Source: Hyphomicrobiales bacterium (GTDB lineage Bacteria > Pseudomonadota > Alphaproteobacteria > Rhizobiales > Xanthobacteraceae). From it: a stretch of 57,208 nucleotides of DNA. The DNA lies in assembly GCA_003135415.1 (NCBI GenBank), contig PLBP01000038.1, forward strand, positions 188,772-245,979, written 5' to 3'. The translations under genes and the position numbers were made by a program. Below, piece by piece: positions 18,941 to 30,144 of this stretch. The notes below the pieces were generated by a model that ran no database searches, was not told where the DNA came from, and was given only the letters and a program-made list of their open reading frames with translations. Position 1 is the first letter of the stretch, and every line of letters starts with the position of its first letter.

Positions 18941-19699
18941 ATGTCCGACTACAACACCAATCCAGCCAACCGCCTTCGCACGCCGGCTGCACGCACGGGC
19001 GTCGCGGTCGACCAGGGCCTGCGGGCATACATGCTCAGGGTCTACAACTACATGGCCCTCGGGCTTGCGATTACCGGCGCTGCCGCGCTCGGCACGTTTA
19101 TGATGGCGGTCGATCGCTCCGGCGGCGTGGCGAAACTCACCGCCTTCGGCAACCTCATCTATATGAGCCCGCTCAAATGGGTCGTGATCTTCGCGCCGCT
19201 CGCGCTCGTCTTCCTGCTGAGCTTCCGCATCGAGCGCATGAGCGTCGCCGCGGCACAGGCCACGTTCTGGATCTATGCCGCGCTCGTCGGACTTTCGCTC
19301 TCGGTGATTTTCCTCGTCTATACCGGCCAGAGCATCACACAGGTATTTTTCGTGACGGCGGCCTCGTTCGGGGCGCTTAGCCTCTACGGCTATACGACTC
19401 AGCGGAATCTTTCCGCCATGGGCGCGTTCCTGTTCATGGGGCTGATCGGCGTCATCATTGCCACGCTCGTGAACCTCTTTCTGCAGTCCACGATGATGCA
19501 GCTCATCATCTCGATCGTCGGCGTGGTGGTATTCGCCGGGCTCACGGCCTATGACACGCAGCGCATCAAGGAGATGTATCTCGAGGCCGACGACGAAGTG
19601 GCCGCGGGCCGCAAGGCGGTCATGGGCGCGCTCGCGCTCTACCTCGACTTCATCAACCTGTTCATGATGCTGTTGCAGCTGTTCGGCCGCCGCAACTGA
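18941..19699 (+). CDS. Bax inhibitor-1/YccA family membrane protein
   Basis: 252 residues starting MSDYNTNPANR, preceded by the purine-rich GAGGGAAAAGAGG. Seven hydrophobic helices follow from about residue 35. The C-terminal signature is AYDTQRIKEMYLEADDE followed by ALALYLDFINLFMMLLQLFG, typical of TMBIM proteins. Bacterial members are pH-sensitive calcium leak channels (BsYetJ) or modulators of FtsH proteolysis (YccA). The gene stands alone with an intrinsic terminator 22 bp after its stop. A possible promoter, TTGCCG-N17-CATATT, starts at 18833. Confidence 0.9.
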   Translation: MSDYNTNPANRLRTPAARTGVAVDQGLRAYMLRVYNYMALGLAITGAAALGTFMMAVDRSGGVAKLTAFGNLIYMSPLKWVVIFAPLALVFLLSFRIERMSVAAAQATFWIYAALVGLSLSVIFLVYTGQSITQVFFVTAASFGALSLYGYTTQRNLSAMGAFLFMGLIGVIIATLVNLFLQSTMMQLIISIVGVVVFAGLTAYDTQRIKEMYLEADDEVAAGRKAVMGALALYLDFINLFMMLLQLFGRRN

Positions 19700-19720
19700 G
19701 CGCCGCACGAACGGAATCAG

Positions 19721-19749
19721 AAAAGGCCCCGCTTCGGCGGGGCCTTTTT
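19721..19749 (+). terminator. Intrinsic terminator after the Bax inhibitor-1 gene
   Basis: A GC-rich stem, AGGCCCCGC with GCGGGGCCT, closes a TTCG tetraloop and is followed by a run of five T residues. Flanking A and T runs make it near-symmetric, so it can also serve minus-strand transcripts from the DUF2794 gene. It is the clearest Rho-independent terminator in the window. Confidence 0.92.
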
Positions 19750-19769
19750 GTTTATCGGCTCGGTGAAAT

Positions 19770-20117
19770 CTAATTGACGACGCGCAACGGATCGATCGCG
19801 CGCAATACGCGATCAAGACTATCGCCGCGCTTCAAGACGAGGCCGGATGCCGCCACCACCGCATAAGCGCCCTGGCGGCGCAGCGCCATGTTCTTTTCGA
19901 TACGATAGAGCGGCATTTCGGACGAGCGGCGGAATACCGAAAACACGGCGCGGTCCTTGAGGAAGGCGATGGCGTAATCGCGCCATTCACCGGCCGCGAC
20001 CTTGCGGCCGTAAAGTTCAAGAATGCGCATGAGCTCGCGCCGATCGAAGGTTACTTTCGTGCCGGAAGGCTTGGAACGCTTGCCTCCCGGAAACGTTATC
20101 GGTTCGAGATCGCCCAT
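19770..20117 (-). CDS. DUF2794 family protein
   Basis: 115 residues. The start at 20117 is strongly supported by AGGAGG six nt upstream. Conserved segments are VTFDRRELMRILELYGRKVAAGEWRDYAI, FLKDRAVFSVFRRSSEMPLYRIEKNM and a final LKRGDSLDRVLRAIDPLRVV, which I recognise as the alphaproteobacterial DUF2794. No function is known. A basic, arginine-rich surface is predicted from composition only. It converges on the Bax inhibitor gene across the shared terminator. Confidence 0.8.
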   Translation of the reverse strand: MGDLEPITFPGGKRSKPSGTKVTFDRRELMRILELYGRKVAAGEWRDYAIAFLKDRAVFSVFRRSSEMPLYRIEKNMALRRQGAYAVVAASGLVLKRGDSLDRVLRAIDPLRVVN

Positions 20118-20275
20118 CGCGCCTCCTGGTATACCTGGGGCTTTCCGACGCTCATGTTCGCGCCGCGCCGAAAGGCGCGCAAGCCTCACGCAGCCGTTAA
20201 GAAAATCATAATATCGCCCGATTTCGGCCCCGGCCGCGCCAAAGCTGGAGGTGAATTTAAAGCCTCGTAGCCTCC

Positions 20276-20392
20276 GGGTCGGCCTCGTAGAAGTGCCGGT
20301 CAATTCCCAGCCCCCCAGCCCCCCGGGCTTTTGCGGGCCGACCCAATAAGTTTCGCGTACGGTTCAAATCCCCCAACGCGCTTCGGGTCGGC
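20276..20392 (-). promoter_or_regulatory. Overlapping inverted repeats and C-tracts upstream of DUF2794
   Basis: The 329-bp gap 20118-20446 has no supportable gene. GGGTCGGCC (20276-20284) is inverted at 20336-20344 and GGGTCGGC recurs at 20385-20392. The middle copy can therefore pair with either neighbour but not both. Two C6 runs at 20311-20316 and 20319-20324 lie inside the first loop. A leader that switches between two hairpins is possible, but so is a degenerate repeat. Confidence 0.35.
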
Positions 20393-20446
20393 TTATACCG
20401 GCCGTTTTTTATTTTGGCGGTTGGATTTTTAGCGCGATTCGATCTT

Positions 20447-21163
20447 TTAGCGCAACTCGATCATGGATGCGCCGCGAACGGGGCCGGGATTTTCAATCGA
20501 GCCCGATTGCACCAGAATCACGACCGCATCGGCGTCCTTGGCGTTGAGCTCGGGAAGCGGCACCGAGCTTTTCATCGGCGCGCCGGTCCATTCGGCGACA
20601 TGCTGCCAGGAGCGGACGACGTTGGAATAGGTGACGGTGCGGTCGTGGTTTTCACCGCGGCCGATCGCAACCGGGGTCGCTCGCGCAACGGTTAGGAGCC
20701 ACACCGAGGCCGGCGCGCCTTGCCCGGCGCCGATGTCGACTTCGATGTTGGTACCGTCGCGGGTCAATGTAACCGGCACCGCGGCCTTCGCGGCGTTCTT
20801 GCAAGCGGCCTCGATGGCCTGGCGGTCGCTGCCGATCACTTGCGCGGTGCCGTTAACGACCACCTGCGGCGTGTAAACTTGGCGATCGCCGCGGGCACCA
20901 GCATAGCCGCGCTGACGCAGCGAGTGGGCGTGCTGCGCGAGGGTGTCCTTCCAGCCGAGATAGTCCCAGTAATCGACCGGAACGCTGAGCGCGATCACGC
21001 GGCCTTCCGCCGCGAGTTCGCCGATCACGCGATCGGCCTCCGGGCACGACGAGCAGCCCTGGCTCGTGAAAAGCTCGATCACCGGCTTCGAGTCGGCTGC
21101 AAGCGCGGGCGTGGCCAGCACGGCGAGCAGCGAAAGCAAAGCGGAAACGTTGCGGGCGATCAT
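20447..21163 (-). CDS. DUF1223 thioredoxin-like periplasmic protein
   Basis: 238 residues with a signal peptide (MIARNVSALLSLLAVLATPA, cleavage after ALA near residue 23). The family motif IELFTSQGCSSCPEAD gives Cys37 and Cys40 in a CxxC-like arrangement, followed by VIALSVPVDYWDYLGWKD and RQVYTPQVVVNG. DUF1223 proteins have a thioredoxin fold and are probably exported, but no activity is established. The start at 21163 is chosen for the signal peptide; the frame opens at 21226. It lies downstream of acnA on the same strand. Confidence 0.85.
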   Translation of the reverse strand: MIARNVSALLSLLAVLATPALAADSKPVIELFTSQGCSSCPEADRVIGELAAEGRVIALSVPVDYWDYLGWKDTLAQHAHSLRQRGYAGARGDRQVYTPQVVVNGTAQVIGSDRQAIEAACKNAAKAAVPVTLTRDGTNIEVDIGAGQGAPASVWLLTVARATPVAIGRGENHDRTVTYSNVVRSWQHVAEWTGAPMKSSVPLPELNAKDADAVVILVQSGSIENPGPVRGASMIELR

Positions 21164-21265
21164 CGTACCGAGTTCCTGAAACCGATACCGAAGTAATGGC
21201 CCTTTCACGCGGGAAGAGCGAGTCACTTCACGGTGAAATAAGGTCGCCTTTTCGTGAACGCCGCA

Positions 21266-23962
<2,697 letters not shown>

Positions 23963-23999
23963 AGGGGGTCTTTCCTAGGGCCTTCCAATGGTTGCGCGC

Positions 24000-24028
24000 T
24001 TTATATAGCGATTTAAAAGCGCGGTCAC
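24000..24028 (-). promoter_or_regulatory. Putative acnA promoter
   Basis: On the minus strand GTGACC (24028-24023), a 17-bp spacer and TATAAA (24005-24000) form a sigma-70-like promoter with a strong -10. The predicted start near 23993 gives a short leader of about 30 nt before the GTG start of acnA. The region is AT-rich compared with its flanks. Confidence 0.5.
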
Positions 24029-24092
24029 CGCGACGAAGGCGTAAGGCGGAACTCGCCCGCTATTGGGCTGAAATCGAAGGTTCGGAGGCCCG

Positions 24093-24692
24093 ATGCGATT
24101 GCTGGCGGAAGGTCTCGGCTCAGCGCGCGGGGGGCGAACCCTGTTCCAGGGCCTTTCCTTCGCGCTGGGTGCGGGCGATTCGCTTGTGGTGGTTGGCCCC
24201 AACGGCAGCGGGAAAACCACGCTTTTGCGCCTGATCGCAGGGCTTTTGCCGCCGACCGCGGGCCGAATCATCCTTGCTGATTCGGAAGATCCGGTCGCTG
24301 AATCGGTTCATTTTGTCGGCCATCTCGACGCGCTCAAGGGAGCGCTTACGCTGGGCGAAAACCTCGCCTTCTATAAAAGCCTGTTCGGAGGCGGCGGAGA
24401 CGCCGTCGACGAGACGCTCGGGCGGATGGGGATCGGCACCCTGGCGATGCTGCCGGCCGAGGTGCTCTCGGCCGGTCAGCGGCGGCGCGCGGCGCTGGCG
24501 CGGCTCCTTGTCTCGCATCGGCCGATCTGGCTCCTCGACGAGCCGGCCAACGCGCTCGATGCCGACGGGCAAATTCTGCTCGCGCGATTGATGCAGGAGC
24601 ATCGCGGACGCGGCGGTATCGTCATCGCCGCGACCCATGCGCGCCTCGATCTTCCCGCCGCTCGCGAGATTTCGCTTGCAGGTGCTGCTTGA
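24093..24692 (+). CDS. ccmA: Heme exporter ATP-binding protein CcmA
   Basis: 199 residues, normal length. Walker A is GPNGSGKTT (35-43), the signature is LSAGQRRRAALARL and Walker B leads to LLDEPANALD, with Ala where Thr is usual. It powers release of holo-CcmE from CcmC in cytochrome c maturation system I. GGAGG lies five nt before the ATG. It heads a tight ccmABCDG cluster, and ccmB starts on its stop codon. Confidence 0.93.
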   Translation: MRLLAEGLGSARGGRTLFQGLSFALGAGDSLVVVGPNGSGKTTLLRLIAGLLPPTAGRIILADSEDPVAESVHFVGHLDALKGALTLGENLAFYKSLFGGGGDAVDETLGRMGIGTLAMLPAEVLSAGQRRRAALARLLVSHRPIWLLDEPANALDADGQILLARLMQEHRGRGGIVIAATHARLDLPAAREISLAGAA

Positions 24693-25360
24693 GTGCCGCT
24701 CTTGCCGCGATTTTGAAGCGCGACCTCAAGCTCGCGCTCCGCGCGGGCGGCGGCGCCGGCATCGGCGTGATTTTCTTTCTGGCGGTCGTGGTGATCGTGC
24801 CGTTCGCGGTCGGGCCCGACCTTCCGCTTCTCAAACGCATCGGCGCCGCGGTGCTGTGGATCGGAGCGCTGCTCGCGAGCCTTTTGGGCTTGGAGCGCAT
24901 CTTCGCCGCCGATCACGAGGACGGAAGTCTCGATCTCTTGTTTCTCGCCCCCGTGCCGCTGGCGCTCGCCGCCGCCGCGAAGGCTTTGGCGCACTGGGTC
25001 GCCACCGGCCTGCCGCTCGTCGTGATGGCGCCGATCCTCGGCCTGATGCTGGGGATCGATGCGCGCTCGCTCGTGGCGGTGACAGCGACGCTTGTTGTTG
25101 GAACGCCGGCCGTCACCTTCATCGGGCTTCTTGCCGGCGCGCTCGCGGTGACGCTGCCGCGGAGCGGCTTGCTTGTCGCGGTGCTGGTGCTGCCGCTCGC
25201 GATTCCGCTGCTGATTTTCGGCGTCGCCGCCACCGATGCCGCGGTCACGGGTGAAATTCCGTTCGGCGCGCCGTTTCGGCTGTTGTGCGCGATTTCGCTC
25301 TTCTTCTTCGTGTTGGGGCCGATCGCGGCAGCGGCGGCGTTGCGCTATGCGCGCGAATGA
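24689..25360 (+). CDS. ccmB: Heme exporter permease CcmB
   Basis: 223 residues with six hydrophobic helices. The start is the TTG at 24689, overlapping the ccmA stop (TTGA). Family segments are LKRDLKLALRAGG at the N-terminus, LLASLLGLERIFAADHEDGSLDLLFLAPVPL, and VLVLPLAIPLLIFGVAA. With CcmA it forms the ABC part of the CcmABCD complex in the inner membrane. No ATG or GTG alternative fits better. Confidence 0.92.
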   Translation: MSAALAAILKRDLKLALRAGGGAGIGVIFFLAVVVIVPFAVGPDLPLLKRIGAAVLWIGALLASLLGLERIFAADHEDGSLDLLFLAPVPLALAAAAKALAHWVATGLPLVVMAPILGLMLGIDARSLVAVTATLVVGTPAVTFIGLLAGALAVTLPRSGLLVAVLVLPLAIPLLIFGVAATDAAVTGEIPFGAPFRLLCAISLFFFVLGPIAAAAALRYARE

Positions 25361-25416
25361 AACCTCGGCCTGCCGCCGTATTGCGGTCGCGATCCTGGCC
25401 CGATAATCAGACACCC

Positions 25417-26151
25417 ATGCCGCTCTCCGAACTCGCCAATCCGCATCGCTTCCTCAGGCTCGTGCGCGTGTTGATTCCAGCGCTCGCTATGCTCGCACTT
25501 GTGCTGATCGGCCTTGGGCTCGTGCAGGGCTTCCGCGCGCCGGCGGATTATCAGCAGGGTGAAATGGTGCGGGTGATGTACATCCACGTTCCCTCCGCCT
25601 GGATTGCGCTTGCCGCCTATACGCTGATGGCGATCGCCTCGCTCGGCACGCTGGTTTGGCGCCATCCACTTGCCGATGTCGCGGCAAAAGCCGCGGCCCC
25701 CATTGGCGCCGCATTTTGCCTCCTCTGCCTCGTCACTGGCGCGCTGTGGGGCCGGCCGATGTGGGGCGCTTATTGGGTGTGGGACCCGCGGCTCACCTCA
25801 GTGCTGGTTTTGTTTTTGCTCTATCTCGGCGTGATCGCGCTCTGGCGCGCGATCGACGATCCGGGCCGCGCCGCCAAAGCGGCCGCGATCCTCACGCTCG
25901 TCGGCTTCATCAATGTGCCGATCGTCAAGTTTTCCGTGGAGTGGTGGTCGTCACTGCATCAGGGCGCTTCCGTTTTCCGCCTCGACGGGCCGAGCATCCA
26001 TCCCTCTTTGTTGCAGCCGCTGTTGATTTCGGCGGCGGGGTTTGTCGCATTGTTTTTCGCGTTGCATCTTGCCGCCATGCGCAACGAGATCCTGCGCCGC
26101 CGTTTGCGCACGCTGGGCATTCTCGCCGCGGCCGAAGCCGAGGCGCGCTAG
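25417..26151 (+). CDS. ccmC: Heme-handling membrane protein CcmC
   Basis: 244 residues, six helices. The tryptophan-rich WGRPMWGAYWVWDPRLTS motif faces the periplasm and, with flanking His residues (as in YIHVPSAW and WWSSLHQG), binds heme for transfer to CcmE. The start MPLSELANPHRF at 25417 is chosen since homologues begin here; the open frame reaches back into ccmB. It lies 56 bp after ccmB and 4 bp before ccmD. Confidence 0.95.
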   Translation: MPLSELANPHRFLRLVRVLIPALAMLALVLIGLGLVQGFRAPADYQQGEMVRVMYIHVPSAWIALAAYTLMAIASLGTLVWRHPLADVAAKAAAPIGAAFCLLCLVTGALWGRPMWGAYWVWDPRLTSVLVLFLLYLGVIALWRAIDDPGRAAKAAAILTLVGFINVPIVKFSVEWWSSLHQGASVFRLDGPSIHPSLLQPLLISAAGFVALFFALHLAAMRNEILRRRLRTLGILAAAEAEAR

Positions 26152-26155
26152 CAAG

Positions 26156-26317
26156 ATGGATCTCGGGCCGCATGCGGGCTTCATCGTCGCCGCCTACGCC
26201 GCGGCCGCGATCATCGTGAGCGCGCTCGTGTTCTGGGTCGTCATCGACTATCGCGGGCTCGAGCGCTCGATCGCCAAACTTGAAGCGCGCGGCGCCAAGC
26301 GGCGCTCGGATCGTTGA
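26156..26317 (+). CDS. ccmD: Heme exporter protein CcmD
   Basis: 53 residues: a short N-terminus (MDLGPHAGFI), one helix AAYAAAAIIVSALVFWVV, and a basic, charged C-terminal tail. This is the standard CcmD layout, a small subunit that stabilises CcmC-CcmE. The ATG at 26156 lies 4 bp after ccmC, and the longer open frame to 26042 is an overlap artefact. It is followed by ccmG with 7 bp between. Confidence 0.9.
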   Translation: MDLGPHAGFIVAAYAAAAIIVSALVFWVVIDYRGLERSIAKLEARGAKRRSDR

Positions 26318-26324
26318 TCGGCTC

Positions 26325-26906
26325 ATGACGACGCAGGACAAAGGCATCGGTTCGCGCCGCGTCATAGTCGCTTTGCCGCTTGTTATTTTTATCGCGCTCA
26401 CGGTGCTTCTTTTTTTTCGACTGGGGAGCGGCGATCCGTCGCGGCTGCCCTCGGCGCTACTCGGCAAGCCCACGCCTTTGCTCTCTTTGTCCGCGCTCGA
26501 TGGCTTGATGCGTGACGGCGCGCCAGTACCCGGTCTCGATCCGGCGAAATTCAAGGGACAGATCACGCTCGTGAACGTGTGGGCGTCGTGGTGCCTTCCG
26601 TGCCACGCGGAGCATCCGCAACTGATGCGGCTCGCGGCGGATCGCCGGTTGCAACTCGTCGGCATCAATTACAAGGACGCGGCCGAGAATGCGCGGCGCT
26701 TCTTGGGGCGCTATGGCAATCCGTTTTCGGCCGTGGGCGTCGATCAAAACGGCCGCTCGGCGATCGAATGGGGCGTCTATGGCGTGCCGGAACTGTTCCT
26801 GATCGGCCGCGACGGGCGGATCGCCTATAAGCAGGTCGGCCCGATCACGGACGAGACCTTGCCGGAGCTTACGCGCGAGATCGAAAAGGCGCTTCGCGCA
26901 TCATGA
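26325..26906 (+). CDS. ccmG: Thiol:disulfide interchange protein CcmG/DsbE
   Basis: 193 residues. An N-terminal anchor helix (about residues 13-31) is followed by a periplasmic thioredoxin domain with WASWCLPC (Cys90, Cys93), the family GVYGVPELFLI cis-proline loop, and YKQVGPIT. It reduces apocytochrome c cysteines for heme ligation. It ends the ccmABCDG run, and ccmE, ccmF and ccmH must lie elsewhere. Its last six bases overlap the convergent yciB gene. Confidence 0.93.
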   Translation: MTTQDKGIGSRRVIVALPLVIFIALTVLLFFRLGSGDPSRLPSALLGKPTPLLSLSALDGLMRDGAPVPGLDPAKFKGQITLVNVWASWCLPCHAEHPQLMRLAADRRLQLVGINYKDAAENARRFLGRYGNPFSAVGVDQNGRSAIEWGVYGVPELFLIGRDGRIAYKQVGPITDETLPELTREIEKALRAS

Positions 26907-27479
26907 CTTCGGCGCCTTCGCCGCGTAGCGGACGAAAATCGGCGTCTGCGCCAGCGCGAAGATTACGGTGATTGGGATAAAGCCGAATGTCTTGAACGCG
27001 ACCCAGGCGTCGGTCGAGACCGAGCGCCAGACGATTTCGTTCAGGATCGCAAGCGCGAGGAAGAAAAACGCCCAGCGCCAGGTAAGCTTTTTCCAGCCCT
27101 CCTCGGTGAGGTGGAAGGCGCCGTCGAGCACGAGCTCGAATAACGGCCGGCCGGTGAGCAGACCGATAAAGAGGATACCCGCGAACATCGAGTAAATGAT
27201 CGTCGGCTTCACCTTGATGAAGGTCTCGTTCTGCAGCCACAGTGTCAGCGCACCGAAAACGAGGACGATCGCGGCGGTGACCACGGGAACGAGCGGAACG
27301 CGGCGAACGAGGATGTATTGGACCGCGAGTGCCGCCACGATTGCCAGCATGAAGGCGGCGGTCGCGAAGAAGATGCCGCCATAGCTGTTGGCGAAGAAGA
27401 AAAGAACGAGCGGCCCGAAGTCGAGACCGAGCTTCGCGAGTGGGTTCAGCTTGGCGATTTTTGGCATCGAGCCGTTCAT
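26901..27479 (-). CDS. yciB: Septation/inner-membrane protein YciB (IspZ)
   Basis: 192 residues with five hydrophobic helices. Conserved segments are LDFGPLVLFFFAN, KPTIIYSMFAGILFIGLLTGRPLFE, WRWAFFFLALAILNEIVW and WVAFKTFGFIPITVIF. YciB (intracellular septation protein A) affects envelope integrity and interacts with elongation and division proteins in Escherichia coli. The start at 27479 has AAGGA upstream. It follows ftsY by 31 bp. Confidence 0.92.
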   Translation of the reverse strand: MNGSMPKIAKLNPLAKLGLDFGPLVLFFFANSYGGIFFATAAFMLAIVAALAVQYILVRRVPLVPVVTAAIVLVFGALTLWLQNETFIKVKPTIIYSMFAGILFIGLLTGRPLFELVLDGAFHLTEEGWKKLTWRWAFFFLALAILNEIVWRSVSTDAWVAFKTFGFIPITVIFALAQTPIFVRYAAKAPKS

Positions 27480-27510
27480 GTTTCCTTGATGCCCGTTGCC
27501 CGCGCCCGGA

Positions 27511-28452
27511 TCAAGAGGCGGCGGAATCGGAAAGGCCGAGAAGCGCGCGCGAAAAGGCGCGCGCGTCAAAGGGGGCAAGATCGTCGACGGCTTCACCAAT
27601 GCCGACGAAATGCACAGGCAGACCGAAGCGCGCCGCGATGGCCACGAGAATTCCACCTTTCGCGGTGCCGTCGAGCTTGGCGAGCACGATGCCGGTCACG
27701 CCCGCGACCTTGGCGAAGGCTTCCACCTGCGAGAGCGCGTTTTGGCCGACCGTCGCATCGAGCACCAAAAGCACCGCATGCGGGGCGGTCGCGTCGAGCT
27801 TCTTGATCACTCGGTTGATTTTCTCCAGCTCGTCCATCAGCGCCGACTTGTTTTGCAAACGACCGGCGGTGTCGATAAGCAGAACGGCGCATTTCTCGGC
27901 TCGCGCGCGCTCGAGCGCTTCGAAGGCGACGCCGGCGGGATCGGTGCCGGGCGCCTTGGCGACGACCGGCGCGTTCACGCGTTTTCCCCACACTATGAGC
28001 TGGTCGATCGCCGCGGCGCGGAACGTATCGGCGGCGGCGAGCATGACGGAATGACCGCCGGCTTGCAGCTTTGCCGCGAGCTTGCCGAGCGTCGTTGTTT
28101 TGCCCGAGCCGTTGACGCCGACGCCAAGGACGACGAACGGCTTTTTTGAAGCGTCGACGGAAAAGGGCTTCTCGACGGGCGAAAGCACCGCCTCGATTTC
28201 GTGAGCCACGAGCGACTTGATTTCGTCTTCATCGAGCTCTTGGCCAAGCCGCGCCCGGCCGACCGCGGCGACGATCTTCTCCGCCGTGGCGGTGCCGAGG
28301 TCCGCCTGGATTAGGATATCCTCGAGCGCTTGCAGCGTGGCCTTGTCGAGCCGCCGGCGGCCGAGATGGGCGATGCCCTCGCCGAGGCGCGACGCGGTGC
28401 GCGCGAGCCCCGCTGAAAATCGCCGCCATAACCCGGCTTCGTTTTTGCTCAT
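27511..28452 (-). CDS. ftsY: Signal recognition particle receptor FtsY
   Basis: 313 residues. It has only the N and G domains, without the long acidic A domain of enterobacterial FtsY. G motifs are GVNGSGKTTT (112-121), DTFRAAA, DTAGR (194-198) and AKLDGTAKGG. FtsY docks SRP-bound ribosomes at the membrane and is GTP-regulated with Ffh, whose gene is about 5 kb away. It lies between the MaoC-like gene and yciB on the same strand. Confidence 0.96.
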   Translation of the reverse strand: MSKNEAGLWRRFSAGLARTASRLGEGIAHLGRRRLDKATLQALEDILIQADLGTATAEKIVAAVGRARLGQELDEDEIKSLVAHEIEAVLSPVEKPFSVDASKKPFVVLGVGVNGSGKTTTLGKLAAKLQAGGHSVMLAAADTFRAAAIDQLIVWGKRVNAPVVAKAPGTDPAGVAFEALERARAEKCAVLLIDTAGRLQNKSALMDELEKINRVIKKLDATAPHAVLLVLDATVGQNALSQVEAFAKVAGVTGIVLAKLDGTAKGGILVAIAARFGLPVHFVGIGEAVDDLAPFDARAFSRALLGLSDSAAS

Positions 28453-28454
28453 GC

Positions 28455-28874
28455 TCAGAGTTTTTCGCTGACCAAAACGCGGCCCTTGGCCCCGACCACT
28501 GTTTCGCCCGCTTCATTGCGGATGCGGCCACGCAATTCGATCACATCGCCGCCGAGCCGCGAATTATGTTTGACCGACACGATCAGCCATTCGAGCCGGA
28601 TCGTTTCGTCGGCGAATACCGGACGGCGGAAACGAAACCAGAATTCCAGCCCCACCATCGGGCCGCGCCGCGAGAAATGCGAAGCAGTGAGCGCCATCAG
28701 ATGCGCGGTGGTTTGCGGCCCGCTCGCAACGAGCCGGCCGTATCGGGTTCCTGCTGCATGGTCGGGATCGTGATGCAGCGGATTGTCGTCGCCGGCGGCG
28801 CGCGCAAAAGCGCTCACAGTGGCGGGCGTCAAAATGATCGTCGAGGAAAAACGCTCATGCGGAACGGTTTTCAT
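28455..28874 (-). CDS. MaoC-like (R)-hydratase hot-dog protein
   Basis: 139 residues. The hydratase 2 signature is FARAAGDDNPLHHDPDHA, with Asp and His in place of the catalytic pair, followed by YGRLVASGPQTTAHLMAL. Members hydrate enoyl-CoA or act as thioesterase-like binding domains. It sits between mtaB (3 bp) and ftsY (2 bp), apparently as part of that operon. The role in this translation and lysine cluster is unclear. Confidence 0.85.
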   Translation of the reverse strand: MKTVPHERFSSTIILTPATVSAFARAAGDDNPLHHDPDHAAGTRYGRLVASGPQTTAHLMALTASHFSRRGPMVGLEFWFRFRRPVFADETIRLEWLIVSVKHNSRLGGDVIELRGRIRNEAGETVVGAKGRVLVSEKL

Positions 28875-28877
28875 GAT

Positions 28878-30137
28878 CTACGCCACGAGCAATCGGCGCC
28901 CATCATGGCCGGCAATGAATACGTCTTGGATCGTGCCCGGCGCCCAAGGCCGCTCCAGCCGCACTTCGGCATAGTGCTCGGTGTGTCCGCCGCCGCGCTC
29001 AAACAGCACGTTTCGCCGCCGGCCGACCTCGCCAGCGAGATGCCGGCGGAGCGCCGTCTCGCCCTTCTCGCGCAAGCGGCGCGCGCGCTCCTTTGCAGTG
29101 CGGCGGCCGAGCTGCGGCATCTTCGCCGCCGGCGTTTGCTGGCGGGCGGAGAACGGAAAGACATGCAGGAAGGTGAGGCCGCAATCGTCGGTCAATGTGA
29201 GCGAATTGCGAAACTGGGCCTCCGTCTCGGTCGGGAAGCCGGCGATGAGATCGGCGCCGAAGACGATACCGGCTCGCCGCCGCCGCGCCTCGGCGCAGAA
29301 AGCGATGGCGTCCGCGCGCGAATGCCGTCGCTTCATGTGTTTCAGGATCAGATCGTCGCCGGCCTGCAGCGAGAGGTGCAGGTGCGGCATCAGCCGCTCC
29401 TCTTCCGCGAGCGTGCGCCACAGATCCTCATCGACTTCGACCGGATCGATCGATGAGAGGCGGAGGCGCGCTAGCTCCGGCAGATGGCGAAGAATCGCGC
29501 GCACGAGCACGCCGAGCCGCGGCTTGCCGGGTAAGTCGGCACCCCAGGCAGTCAGGTCGACGCCGGTGAGCACCACTTCGCGATAGCCGTTCTCAACGAG
29601 ACGGCGAATTTGCGTGACGACTTCTCCAGCGGGCACCGAGCGCGAGGGGCCGCGGCCATAGGGAATGATGCAGAAGGTGCAGCGATGGTCGCAGCCGTTC
29701 TGCACCTGAACGAAGGCACGCGTGTGACCCTCGAAGCCATCGACGAGATGCAGCGCGGTCTCGCGCACCGAAGCGAGATCGTCGATTTTAATTTTTTCTT
29801 CGGCGCCAATGCCGAAATCGAGCGCGCGCTTGGTTTCAATCCAGGTCTCGGCGGCGGTTTTCGACGCGTTGCCGAGCACGCGATCGACTTCGGGCATTGC
29901 GGCGAAGGTGGCGGGCTCGGTCTGCGCGGCGCAGCCGGTGACGATCACGCGGATGCCCGGCCGCTCGCGCGCGACGCGGCGGATTGTCTGGCGCGCCTGG
30001 CGCACGGCTTCCGCCGTCACCGCGCAGGAGTTGACGATGACGGTGTCTTTGATCCCGGCGGCTTCGGCGTGGCGGCGCATGGTCTCGGATTCCGCCGCGT
30101 TCAGCCGGCAACCGAAATTGATGACTTCGAGAGACAT
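28878..30137 (-). CDS. mtaB: tRNA t6A37 methylthiotransferase MtaB
   Basis: 419 residues. The N-terminal UPF0004 domain has FGCRLNAAESE, NSCAVTAEAVRQ and GCAAQTEP, with three cluster Cys. The radical SAM core has NGCDHRCTFCIIPYGRG, and the C-terminus carries a TRAM-like domain. It converts t6A37 to ms2t6A in ANN-decoding tRNAs. The short GCRLN and AVT segments separate it from MiaB. It lies between dapF and the MaoC-like gene in a tight same-strand run. Confidence 0.94.
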   Translation of the reverse strand: MSLEVINFGCRLNAAESETMRRHAEAAGIKDTVIVNSCAVTAEAVRQARQTIRRVARERPGIRVIVTGCAAQTEPATFAAMPEVDRVLGNASKTAAETWIETKRALDFGIGAEEKIKIDDLASVRETALHLVDGFEGHTRAFVQVQNGCDHRCTFCIIPYGRGPSRSVPAGEVVTQIRRLVENGYREVVLTGVDLTAWGADLPGKPRLGVLVRAILRHLPELARLRLSSIDPVEVDEDLWRTLAEEERLMPHLHLSLQAGDDLILKHMKRRHSRADAIAFCAEARRRRAGIVFGADLIAGFPTETEAQFRNSLTLTDDCGLTFLHVFPFSARQQTPAAKMPQLGRRTAKERARRLREKGETALRRHLAGEVGRRRNVLFERGGGHTEHYAEVRLERPWAPGTIQDVFIAGHDGRRLLVA

Positions 30138-30144
30138 GGCTTCC

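Noticed and set aside
20361-20374. GGTTCAAATCCCCC resembling a tRNA T-loop
   Set aside because: The flanking bases do not form a T stem, and no acceptor, D or anticodon arms are present.
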